Assembly: GCA_026398575.1 (NCBI GenBank)
Contig: JAPLSP010000107.1
Coordinates: 1 to 13,540, forward strand
Source of the DNA: Candidatus Sumerlaeota bacterium
GTDB taxonomy: Bacteria; Sumerlaeota; Sumerlaeia; JADFCT01
Length of the DNA: 13,540 nt
Direction of reading: 5' to 3'
Under the pieces are notes generated by a model. The model did not search any database. It was not told where the DNA came from and saw only the letters and a list, made by a program, of their open reading frames with translations. Positions 1 through 7,133 of this stretch are shown here, one piece after another. Within the stretch, counting starts at the first letter, position 1, and each line of letters begins with the position of its first letter. The position numbers were made by a program, and so were the translations under genes.

Positions 1-865
1 GGTCTTCGGGGATTTCTTCCCAGAGGCGCTTCAGATGGACGATGGGCAATAGAACCGACGATTGGGTGTTGTTGAAGAGGGTGAGCTTGCCTTCGTCGAG
101 GAAGTATTGCACGTCGGCGGTTTCGAGCACGCGCTCGCTGAAGTCTTTGCTGGCGCGCATCTGGAGGAAGCGCTCAAACTCCGTAAAATAGGAGCCGTAG
201 ATGTGATACGAATCGGCACTGTGGATGTAGCGCCCGACCTTGATTTCGCGCCCCATCTTCTGGCTGAGGCGCGCCGCCATCCAGCGCTGCAAATCCGTGA
301 AGGCGTACATGTTCATGAAGGCGGCCTTGAAGGCGTCATTGCTGCGCATCGAGACGTTGAGCAGCAGACGGTCGTCCTGAATGCGGAACCACATGCGCTG
401 CAAACACGCCGGGTCCACGCAATCCAAATCCATCCAGCACTGCCACGTAACGGCCTGTGCGCGGCGCGTATGCGGCGTGCGAGCGAGCTTTTCGATCACA
501 GCCTCGATCTGGTTGACCGGCTTGGCGACGCCCGGCACGCGATAATCGTAGAGGCGCTCGTGATAGGTGTATTCCCACTTTCCCGCCGCCGGATCAATCC
601 AGTTGTCATGCACGCCGAACAAAACTTCCTGCCGGTAGATTTCGAGATCGCCCAGCCCGGCGGGAATCGCGCGATGAATGCGCGGCTCGGCCATCGGATC
701 GAAGACGATGATATTGGCCGTCACATCGCGGCTCTCGGGATCGCCCGCCTTGTCGTATTCGGTCTTGAATCGCGCGCCGCCCTCCCAGCAGGCGACCACG
801 CTGTTTTCCCACGCCTCCGGCAACGTCCGCGCGCGAATTTCGATCACGGTGGTGTCTTCGATCAT
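1..865 (-). CDS. thyA: Thymidylate synthase, archaeal-type (3' end outside window)
   Basis: Predicted to methylate dUMP to dTMP with methylene-tetrahydrofolate in the cytoplasm. The 288 visible residues start at the ATG at 865, with GGGAG about 10 nt upstream; the C-terminus runs off the left edge. By alignment from memory to E. coli ThyA, the phosphate-binding arginine pair is TRR (R134-R135), the catalytic cysteine is C154 in PACLQRMWF, the signature RSNDAFKAAFMNMYAFTDLQ (174-193) supplies D177 and N185, and IHSADSYHIY (214-223) supplies the nucleotide-contacting H221 and Y223. N185 sits where thymidylate synthases have Asn and dCMP hydroxymethylases have Asp, which favours dUMP as substrate. 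The long N-terminal part before the RR motif resembles the archaeal-type branch more than E. coli ThyA. The next gene upstream on the same strand is the small antitoxin, separated by a repeat element, so co-transcription is doubtful. Confidence 0.85.
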   Translation of the reverse strand, partial: MIEDTTVIEIRARTLPEAWENSVVACWEGGARFKTEYDKAGDPESRDVTANIIVFDPMAEPRIHRAIPAGLGDLEIYRQEVLFGVHDNWIDPAAGKWEYTYHERLYDYRVPGVAKPVNQIEAVIEKLARTPHTRRAQAVTWQCWMDLDCVDPACLQRMWFRIQDDRLLLNVSMRSNDAFKAAFMNMYAFTDLQRWMAARLSQKMGREIKVGRYIHSADSYHIYGSYFTEFERFLQMRASKDFSERVLETADVQYFLDEGKLTLFNNTQSSVLLPIVHLKRLWEEIPED

Positions 866-944
866 AATGCGAATTCTCCCGGGATAGATGAATGGCCTTT
901 CAATTTTGATGTCACGCCTTACATCCGCGCGCAAGGCAATCGCT

Positions 945-1139
945 GTCCCGGAGGGACAATTGATAAAAGCCCACCGTTTCAACGGTGGGTGAGATGCGAC
1001 GCCATTTCAGTCCCGGAGGGACGGCTGAAATCCACGTCTGAAGGCTTGCCCTCATTCGTCCCTCCGGGACTGATATGCCGACCCCGTCACGCCACCCACC
1101 GTTGAAACGGTGGGCTATTATCAATTATCCCTCCGGGAT
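945..1139. repeat. REPIN-like nested inverted-repeat element
   Basis: The 313-bp gap 866-1178 holds no gene, only this element. Its arms (945-1022 and 1058-1139) are imperfect reverse complements around a loop of about 35 nt. Each arm has an outer 13-nt hairpin (GTCCC-GGA-GGGAC at 945-957; ATCCC-TCC-GGGAT at 1127-1139), a 20-nt hairpin with a 9-bp stem (CCCACCGTT-TC-AACGGTGGG at 970-989; its reverse complement at 1095-1114), and an inner 13-nt hairpin (1010-1022 and 1058-1070). The terminal G-C pair of the outer hairpin is A-T in the right arm, with both bases changed, so pairing is kept. The design matches paired REP sequences (REPINs) moved by RAYT/IS200-type transposases. No transposase lies in the window. 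Confidence 0.8.
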
Positions 1140-1178
1140 GAATTAGACGCCATCATTTCATGATTGAAATATCGACCC

Positions 1179-1421
1179 TTAGTATCCGGGCCATGAATCC
1201 TTCTGCGTGGTAAAACCTTCTTCAGCAAGCGCTCTTTCCTCTTCCGGGTTTAATTTGGCGCATTCCACAGCCAACCGCTTTGATTTTATCTTATTAAGCT
1301 TTTCGCGAACTGCATCCTGAATCGCGCGGCTGCGATTGCGAAATACGCGCTGTCTGACCAGACGATCTATTTCAATCAGAACGCTTTTGTCTATGGTAAT
1401 GGATATTCTTGCGGCGCTCAT
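1179..1421 (-). CDS. Ribbon-helix-helix antitoxin (CopG/MazE-like), orphan
   Basis: An 80-aa protein. Residues 4-38 fit the ribbon-helix-helix fold: the beta strand ARISITIDKS, helix A (VLIEIDRLVRQ), a turn at FRNRS, and helix B (RAIQDAVREKL). The acidic tail ending EERALAEEG...WPGY resembles the toxin-binding tail of MazE-type antitoxins. The ATG at 1421 is chosen because it directly precedes the strand and has AAGAG about 8 nt upstream; the in-frame ATG at 1454 has no ribosome site and would add 11 unlikely residues. Such a protein would bind its own promoter as a dimer and neutralise an endoribonuclease encoded just downstream. No toxin follows here: after the stop there are about 40 nt and then the inverted-repeat element. 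It could instead be a stand-alone CopG regulator. Confidence 0.8.
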   Translation of the reverse strand: MSAARISITIDKSVLIEIDRLVRQRVFRNRSRAIQDAVREKLNKIKSKRLAVECAKLNPEEERALAEEGFTTQKDSWPGY

Positions 1422-1520
1422 AGCTGATCTCTTATGGGGATCAATTAATATCATGCTGTGCGGCGTGTCAATCCCTGAGCGGCGACAATTCAGTATTTAA
1501 TCTTTCCGGAAAATGCATGA

Positions 1521-3971
1521 TCACTTTTTCTCTTTGGCGCTTGCCGCAATCGTCGGCTCTCCTCGCAATGCCTCGGCGCCGCTCCATTTCAAGGCGAGTT
1601 TTTCAGCGGCGAATGCGGGTTCGGCGGTGAGGCATTTTTTGATGAAGGCTTCGAAACCGCCGCTTTCCTTGGCGCTGCCGCAGACGCAAACCCATGCTGC
1701 GCGCCTTCCCATCGCGCGCAGTTCGCGTCCCGTCATGATATCACTGAAAGGCTGCAACGGCTGGCTGCACCACAGCGCGATGCAGCCATCCCCCTTCATC
1801 CCGAAGGCCCACTGTCCGCGAATCTCCTGGCGGTCGAAGGCGTTGGACGGCCAGTGCGCGTGCGTGAAGGGGATGGGATGCGATTCGGGGATGTCGAAAA
1901 TTTCCATGAGCGTGTCGCCGCGCTGGCTCAGGCGCGGGATGACGCCGTTGCCGTACCAATAGCCGGGGCGTGATTCGGACTTGTCGAAGCTGGCGCCGGG
2001 ATGATTGACGAAGACGTGGCAATCGCGCCCGAGCGTCGCGTGCCAGAGATGCTGCTGATAACCGGCGCCGCCGGGCTGCAATCCGACGCGCTTGCCTCCT
2101 GCGGCGCCTGCGTTCGAAAAAGACGCGGGGATTTGGAGCGAGGTCAGGAAGTAGGCGGGAGTCTTGTTCGCGGTGATTTCAACGTCGGCCTGGCGATAGG
2201 TTTTGGCCGCCGGTTGGCGCATGATCTCATCCAGCCCGCGCGGAGGAACATAGTTTTGGGAGGAGGAGACGAACGCAACCCAATTGCTCCACGACGGCTG
2301 GGCCTCGGCGCTCGCATAAGACAGCAACGCCTGCGTTCCGGAATCCTGCGGATAAAGCACGTTGCGATAGACGCGTCCCTGCGGCCCGACTGTGACGCCG
2401 TCAAAGGCCTGTAGAGCCAGATCGTTGAAGATGCGGTCCGCCAGCGCCGCCGCGCGTTTCGACATCGCCGCATCGCCCGAAAAATCCACCAGGTTCATCA
2501 CTGCCGCCATCGTGATGGGCATGTACGTGCTGCTGAGGAATTCATCGAATCCCACTCGCTCCCTGCGGCTGAGCCAGTCCAGGCAGCGCTTGGCGGCGAT
2601 CGCGGCCTGCTCGCTCCCCTTGCGCTTGCTGTTGGTGAAGGTTTCATTCGCGAACATGCGCCCGGCCATCAGCTGGCAACCATAAAAAAGAAGGGCGTGG
2701 TTTTCGCTCCCGAAGCACATCGCATCCGAACCAGGCTCATCCGACCAATATCGGAAACCCAGCGCTAGACGCTTGATCTGTTCCGATTCTTCGGGCGACG
2801 TCATCCCCATGGCGCGCATCCGCAGCAGCGCCGCCAGATAGAAATCCGAGCAATCCCGGCGGCTTTCAATCCCCTGAATTGTGTCGGCGAGCGTTTTCGC
2901 ATCGGTGTCGCGCTTTTGCCCTGCAGTGCGGCGGGCCAGAAGCGCAATGGCGTCATTGCCTTTGGATTCGGCGCTGATATGCTCCACATATTTGCGGCGG
3001 TGCTCTTCAATAGAGCCTCCCGGCGCGGACGAAGACGGGCGATTGGCGGGAATTTCGAGAGGACGTCCGAACATCTGCCCGGCGACGTTCATTTGCAACG
3101 TGATCTGAAACGCCTGCGCCGGATTCACTTCATATCGCGTTTTGCCCGCGGGCCAGGGAGAAGCCTGCGATTCGCGTCCCAGCTTGACCGTTGCACCCGA
3201 TGGCGCGGGAAGCGCGGAGACCAACGCGCCTTTGCTTTCCGGCTTTACGCCATGCAACCATTGCTCGGCCTCAACCAAGCGGACCGTCGTTTCCGGAGGG
3301 GCGGGGAGTTGAATGGAAACTTCATTGGCGCCAGTCAGCAGCTGCAACCCGAAAAGCATCCGCGTATCGCGCACGCCCAACCCCTGAAGCCGCACATAGA
3401 GGCGGTTGCTTCCCTTGCGCAGCGGCAGCGCGATCTTTTGGGAATCAGGCCGCATGTACCTTGGCACGTCATGCCGGCAGATATGCGCGCCGTTTACCCA
3501 CAAATCGGCGGTCCCCACCGCCCAGAACTTCGCCTCCGCCGTCAGATCGCGCGGCGCCTGCAAATCCGTCGCAGCGTAATAATCCAGTTTTTCAAGCAGG
3601 TGATAAAAGGCGGTGCATTCGACGAAGATGTTTTCGCCGGGATAATAAAACCTCCAGGGCTGATTGAACGGTCCCGGCGCACCCAACGCGACCTGGCGCG
3701 GCGGTTCGACAATCGTCTGATCCACCGACTCGCGGCGCATGAAGTCATCGCTGCCGCTTTTGCCTTTATAAGGCGTGCGCTCCGGTCCGACGACGGCCCA
3801 GTGGCGCACATAGCCTTGCTCGTCGCATTTGAAGAAGTTTTGCGCAGCTCCACTGGGTTCGGTTTTCATATTGGTTACCTTGTTTTGTGGCAATGCGGAT
3901 TCAGCGCATAACGCTGTCCCAACAAAACATGCATAAACCGCTGTCACATATTTCACAATCAGACTTTTCAT
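1521..3971 (-). CDS. Secreted jelly-roll plus helical-toroid protein, candidate polysaccharide lyase
   Basis: An 816-aa exported protein of unproven function. AGGAG lies 5-6 nt before the ATG at 3971, and a signal peptide (1 to about 23, TALCA|ES) follows. Residues about 45-215 look like a beta-sandwich of the kind at the N-terminus of GH2-type enzymes, with FWAVGTADLWVNGAHICRHD (149-168) and the strand GSNRLYVRLQGLGVRDTRMLFG. A linker with a Ser/Pro-rich stretch (310-320) leads to a helical part (about 365-580) with SENHALLFYGCQLMAG (422-437). The remainder (about 590-790) is beta-rich, with HLWHATLGRDCHVFVNHPG (641-659) and YWYGNGVIPR. An alpha/alpha toroid followed by a beta-sandwich is the layout of heparinase-like and alginate-lyase-like families; the SENH motif and the later His/Tyr residues are candidate catalytic positions. 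I do not recognise a named family. Its place next to two glycosidases supports a glycan role. Confidence 0.7.
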   Translation of the reverse strand: MKSLIVKYVTAVYACFVGTALCAESALPQNKVTNMKTEPSGAAQNFFKCDEQGYVRHWAVVGPERTPYKGKSGSDDFMRRESVDQTIVEPPRQVALGAPGPFNQPWRFYYPGENIFVECTAFYHLLEKLDYYAATDLQAPRDLTAEAKFWAVGTADLWVNGAHICRHDVPRYMRPDSQKIALPLRKGSNRLYVRLQGLGVRDTRMLFGLQLLTGANEVSIQLPAPPETTVRLVEAEQWLHGVKPESKGALVSALPAPSGATVKLGRESQASPWPAGKTRYEVNPAQAFQITLQMNVAGQMFGRPLEIPANRPSSSAPGGSIEEHRRKYVEHISAESKGNDAIALLARRTAGQKRDTDAKTLADTIQGIESRRDCSDFYLAALLRMRAMGMTSPEESEQIKRLALGFRYWSDEPGSDAMCFGSENHALLFYGCQLMAGRMFANETFTNSKRKGSEQAAIAAKRCLDWLSRRERVGFDEFLSSTYMPITMAAVMNLVDFSGDAAMSKRAAALADRIFNDLALQAFDGVTVGPQGRVYRNVLYPQDSGTQALLSYASAEAQPSWSNWVAFVSSSQNYVPPRGLDEIMRQPAAKTYRQADVEITANKTPAYFLTSLQIPASFSNAGAAGGKRVGLQPGGAGYQQHLWHATLGRDCHVFVNHPGASFDKSESRPGYWYGNGVIPRLSQRGDTLMEIFDIPESHPIPFTHAHWPSNAFDRQEIRGQWAFGMKGDGCIALWCSQPLQPFSDIMTGRELRAMGRRAAWVCVCGSAKESGGFEAFIKKCLTAEPAFAAEKLALKWSGAEALRGEPTIAASAKEKK

Positions 3972-4132
3972 AATTTCTCCTAAAAATAAGTCGCGTTTTT
4001 GCTCCCAATGCTGCTTGCTGCCGGCTATTTTCTGTTCGATGGATTTTCCGTTTTCACCTTCATTCTTGCAAGCGACAACCAGCGAATCATCTAAGGTATA
4101 TTCCGGGTTTGATGAAAATCAGACAATATCGC

Positions 4133-4163
4133 TTGACTGTCCCATCATTCGGCCCAAAATAAT
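4133..4163 (+). promoter_or_regulatory. Possible sigma70-type promoter of the small antitoxin
   Basis: TTGACT at 4133-4138 matches the -35 consensus in five of six positions, and AATAAT at 4158-4163 matches the -10 in five of six. The 19-bp spacer is longer than ideal. The stretch is AT-rich compared with the surrounding genes and lies about 50 bp before the ATG at 4211. No other convincing promoter pair was seen in 3972-4210. Confidence 0.3.
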
Positions 4164-4210
4164 CGGTACTTTCATAGCGCTTGAATCTTTGCCAAAAGAG
4201 GTGTGAAAAA

Positions 4211-4453
4211 ATGCGTACTTTGCGAGCTAAATACACGAATGGAAAAGTAGAGTTTCTTGATGGGATTCCTCCATCCAGCAGTCGCGAGATTTTCGTCACT
4301 TTTCTATCTGATGAAGAGACGCCTGCCAAAGGGACCGTAAAGGAATTTATTTCAAAGTGGGCCGGCGCTTTCGAAGGCCTGAAAATCGGTAATCTAAGAG
4401 AGGAACGAATCCGCCGCATTGAAAGCAAACATCAACAAAGAATTTTGCGATAA
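4211..4453 (+). CDS. VapB-type antitoxin (AF2212/DUF104-like)
   Basis: An 80-aa protein. The N-terminus MRTLRAKYTNGKVEFLDGIP has the 'xAKYxNGKxxxLdxIP' look of the short beta-rich DNA-binding domain of AF2212-like antitoxins, followed by a charged helical tail (WAGAFEGLKIGNLREERIRR) of the type that wraps a PIN-domain toxin. The ATG at 4211 is fixed by AGAGGTG 7 nt upstream; an upstream in-frame ATG at 4181 lacks such a site. In a complete locus it would repress its own promoter and neutralise a VapC ribonuclease encoded directly downstream. Here only a possible VapC fragment follows (see 4472). The gene lies on the opposite strand inside the minus-strand glycosidase cluster and its last 107 bp overlap the 3' end of the GH-D gene, so it is probably a later arrival. 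Its base composition is visibly more AT-rich than the flanking genes. Confidence 0.7.
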   Translation: MRTLRAKYTNGKVEFLDGIPPSSSREIFVTFLSDEETPAKGTVKEFISKWAGAFEGLKIGNLREERIRRIESKHQQRILR

Positions 4454-6902
4454 GTATCTGCAATAAATCATGTGATCGTAATTCCGAATATCTTTGCCAA
4501 GGTTGAGCTGATTTCATGCGCTTGGCCGGACCGTAGGGGTTGGTCAGAAACAACAATGTGTCATTGTCCTTGAGCGCGTGTTCGCCGTCAACGGCGCCAT
4601 CGGGGTGGAGGATGAAAATATGTCCCCCCTCCCAGTTCCATCGGAAGCCTTTCCATCCGCTGTATGGTTGGCCATTGATCGAGAGAGCCGCCGAGCCGTC
4701 GGCGCGGAATTCGCGGCGATAGGTCTTGCCTTGATAGTTGTATTCCCAGGCGCCGATAAACTGCTCGCGCGGCGCGTTCATCCCCACCGCGGCCGCCGCC
4801 GCTGACGGACCAGCCTCATAGCCGGTATAGCGATAGGGCGTGGAACCTGCCAGCGGCGAGGCGCTCCACACAATGACCTCAAAGGGTTCGAGCGGGATGC
4901 TTGCGGTCGTTCCCGCCTGCATCTTCAGCGCGGGTTTGTCCGCGTCTTCTTTCCAGGGGCGCTTCAGTTCCCAAGCGGACGGCTGCCCATCGGGCAATTC
5001 GAACGCCGCCCCAATATCGAGGACGAACGTCTGCGCCTTGTCCGAGGGATTGCGCAGCATCAGCGTCGCCGCGGCCGGCGACCACGCCGCAAAGCCGTAC
5101 GCCTCGCCCTGCCCCGGATCGCCGCCCACCCAATGGCTGTCGGCGAGGGCGGCTTCATTCTTCCTGGCCCAAAGCGCTGTCTCGGCCAGGACATCCCAAT
5201 GCGCGTCCGTGAGGAGATTGTGGGAAATATACAGCTCCTGCAGATCGGTCCCGGTGGCGAAGAAATCGCGCGTGTCGCGCCGGAACGCCTCCACGTCGTT
5301 GTTCATGCGCGTCGGCGTGCCGAGCTGCGCCAGCGCCATGCCGTGAACCATCAGGGAATTGAGCGGATACATCGGTCCGCGCCGCACGATCTGCTTATAG
5401 ACCGTGCCGTCGCGATAGGTGATCCACTTGTCGCGCATCGAGCCGGCGCCCGCGAAACTGATGTCCTGGCCCTGCCGCCAGATCGAGTCCACGCTCCACA
5501 ACCAGAACGGCGACGGCCACGTCCCGACCGTGGCGTTGATGAAGAGATCGGGATTGGCGCCACGCAGCCGCGCACAAAGCGCGAGCAGCGCTTCGAGATC
5601 GCCGGTCTTGTCCCGCGGCGCGCCCGAGGCATAGGCGCCGCCGCCGATGCCGTCGAACTTGAAATAATTGCAGCCGTATTTTTCGATGAAGTTCCGGCAG
5701 ACTTCCGTGAAGCGGCGGTTATAGTTCGGTCCACCCAGCGAAAAGCCGCTCGGATTGGTCTCGAAGCCTTGCGAGCGTCCATAGGCGAGGCGCTGTTTTT
5801 GTTCATTGCCGTAGCCGCCCCACGGCGAGACCCAAACGCCTACTCCGGCGCTGAAGCATTTGGTGGCGGCCTGCAAAGGCGTGAAGCCGTTTGGGAAACC
5901 GCTGTTGAAGCCCCAGAGGCTGTTGTGGTCGTCCCAGCCGTCGTCAAAAACAAATGACTTCATGGCCACTCCGCGTTTGCGGATCAGCTTTTCGCCGAAG
6001 CCTTCGATCACGGCCAGGCACTTGGCTTCGTTCATCAGATGGCCGGGCCAGGCGATGTCGTACCAGGAATTATAGTGGAGAAACTGGCGGTAGGGATGCG
6101 CGCGCGAACGTTCGAGATAGTAAAGGAATCCGCGCCGCGTCTGCCCGGCAATGGTCAGGCCGATGACCCCGCGCGCGGTGATTTGCTCGCCGGCCTTGAG
6201 CGGCGCTGAGCGCTGCAGGGCACAACGCGCGCGGCCGTCCTTGACCTGAATCTTGGACATCGGATGTTCGAGCGCCGCGAACCATTGCCCCGCAAAGACC
6301 GGAGAACCGTCCACCGCTCCCAAAACGCGCGCCCCGGGCAGCGGCAAATCCACCAGCGCAAGTTCGCTCAAAGCGACGGCGTTCCCGGCGGCGCGCACGG
6401 TTATTTCCTGGGTCACATAGTTCGAGCCCTCGCGAAGGATCGCGCTCCATTCCGCTTCGATTCCGGTTTCGGCGTCTTTGAAGCGCAGACGGATCGCCTT
6501 GCCCGCCAGGCGCTCCTCGAAGCGGATCGGCGCGCTGGAGGGTTTGAGGTCGCTGATTTCCGGCGCGGCGATCATCTTCATTTGCGACGCCGCAATCTCT
6601 TTGCCGCCTTCCAGGATCAGGCGGAAGGCCTCGCCGGCGCTAATATCTACGGTCGCCTTCGAGGCTTGATCCCTGAGGCGGACGGGCTTCAACGCGCCGC
6701 CCCTCACTGACCATTCGCATTTCAGCAAATCATTTTCGAGGCTGAAGGTCTCGCCTGCCAGCGCTGCGCGCGCCGCGCCCGGCGCCACAGCAGCAAAGAA
6801 TCCATCGTGCGCCAGAGAAAAAGAATTCTGCCCGACGGTTTCATCGGCCAAAGCAATGAAAGGCGCATAAACAAAAGCGAGCATCGCGAGTCTGAGGAAC
6901 AT
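4347..6902 (-). CDS. Secreted clan GH-D glycosidase (GH27/GH36-like), C-terminal run-on
   Basis: An 851-aa exported enzyme predicted to cleave alpha-linked sugars, most likely alpha-galactoside or N-acetyl-alpha-galactosaminide. AGGAGG lies 9 nt before the ATG at 6902; the signal peptide ends near IALA|DE (19/20). An N-terminal beta-sandwich (about 30-265) precedes a TIM barrel starting at HYNSWYDI (about 272). Barrel motifs are FVFDDGWDD (D320, D321), WVSPWGGYG, YFKFDG with D417 as the probable nucleophile, and SIWRQGQDI with D480 as the probable acid/base. The string from INATVGTWPSPFW to WITYRDG resembles GH36-related proteins often labelled 'enterotoxin' in Bacteroidetes. After the C-terminal beta domain comes a lipocalin-like module beginning EQFIGAWEYNYQGK (about 711-800). 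The last 45-50 residues match nothing expected, run antisense to the antitoxin gene, and are probably read-through past a lost stop. The exact substrate cannot be read from sequence. Confidence 0.85.
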   Translation of the reverse strand: MFLRLAMLAFVYAPFIALADETVGQNSFSLAHDGFFAAVAPGAARAALAGETFSLENDLLKCEWSVRGGALKPVRLRDQASKATVDISAGEAFRLILEGGKEIAASQMKMIAAPEISDLKPSSAPIRFEERLAGKAIRLRFKDAETGIEAEWSAILREGSNYVTQEITVRAAGNAVALSELALVDLPLPGARVLGAVDGSPVFAGQWFAALEHPMSKIQVKDGRARCALQRSAPLKAGEQITARGVIGLTIAGQTRRGFLYYLERSRAHPYRQFLHYNSWYDIAWPGHLMNEAKCLAVIEGFGEKLIRKRGVAMKSFVFDDGWDDHNSLWGFNSGFPNGFTPLQAATKCFSAGVGVWVSPWGGYGNEQKQRLAYGRSQGFETNPSGFSLGGPNYNRRFTEVCRNFIEKYGCNYFKFDGIGGGAYASGAPRDKTGDLEALLALCARLRGANPDLFINATVGTWPSPFWLWSVDSIWRQGQDISFAGAGSMRDKWITYRDGTVYKQIVRRGPMYPLNSLMVHGMALAQLGTPTRMNNDVEAFRRDTRDFFATGTDLQELYISHNLLTDAHWDVLAETALWARKNEAALADSHWVGGDPGQGEAYGFAAWSPAAATLMLRNPSDKAQTFVLDIGAAFELPDGQPSAWELKRPWKEDADKPALKMQAGTTASIPLEPFEVIVWSASPLAGSTPYRYTGYEAGPSAAAAAVGMNAPREQFIGAWEYNYQGKTYRREFRADGSAALSINGQPYSGWKGFRWNWEGGHIFILHPDGAVDGEHALKDNDTLLFLTNPYGPAKRMKSAQPWQRYSELRSHDLLQILIAKFFVDVCFQCGGFVPLLDYRFSGLRKRRPTLK
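4472..4573 (+). pseudogene. Possible vestige of a VapC PIN-domain toxin start
   Basis: Eighteen nt after the antitoxin stop, where VapC normally begins, a GTG opens a 33-codon frame starting VIVIPNIFAKVELISCAW. PIN-domain toxins typically start as [I/V]V[I/V]DTN[I/V]FA. The match is good except that the metal-binding Asp and the following Thr are replaced by a single Pro, as if one codon were lost and another changed. After about 12-18 codons the frame is antisense to the conserved end of the GH-D gene and similarity stops. There is no ribosome site before the GTG. The stretch is short, so it could be coincidence. Confidence 0.25.
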
Positions 6903-6942
6903 GGAAAAAAGCCTCCTATTTCGAAAAGAGTCCTAAATCTGC

Positions 6943-7035
6943 GGTCATCCGTGACATCCGCCGCATCCGTGTTCTATTGAGTATTGCGCCAACAATATGA
7001 ATAGACAACGGATGCGACGGATGTCGCCGATCACC
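6943..7035. repeat. 36-bp inverted repeat with 9-nt period (CATCCG-NNN)
   Basis: Arms 6943-6978 and 7000-7035 are reverse complements at 30 of 36 positions around a 21-nt loop. Each arm is periodic: CATCCG occurs at 6946, 6955 and 6964, each followed by a variable trinucleotide. The right arm has CGGATG at 7009 and 7018 and a degenerate third unit at 7027. The element fills much of the gap between the GH30-like stop and the GH-D start, ending about 40 nt before that start codon. There is no T-tract, so it is not a simple terminator. The rest of the gap 6903-7133 shows only the ribosome site of the GH-D gene. Confidence 0.75.
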
Positions 7036-7133
7036 ACAGATCGCAAAGTAGCTGAAGCCATATTCAAAGGACGAGTGGTTTCAATGTTCATACTCGCACC
7101 CCTTGCGCGATGAGGATTCGTAACAGGTTTTCA

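Noticed and set aside
62..1105. Long plus-strand open frame (347 codons) opposite the thymidylate synthase
   Set aside because: It is antisense to a well-matched enzyme, has no family motif, and its end is only translated inverted repeat.
2916..3911. 331-codon plus-strand open frame opposite the 816-aa gene
   Set aside because: Arg/Ala/Leu-rich shadow with no ribosome site; the minus-strand frame has a signal peptide and a strong ribosome site.
5133..5957. 274-codon plus-strand open frame inside the GH-D gene
   Set aside because: Antisense shadow across the catalytic barrel; no recognisable content.
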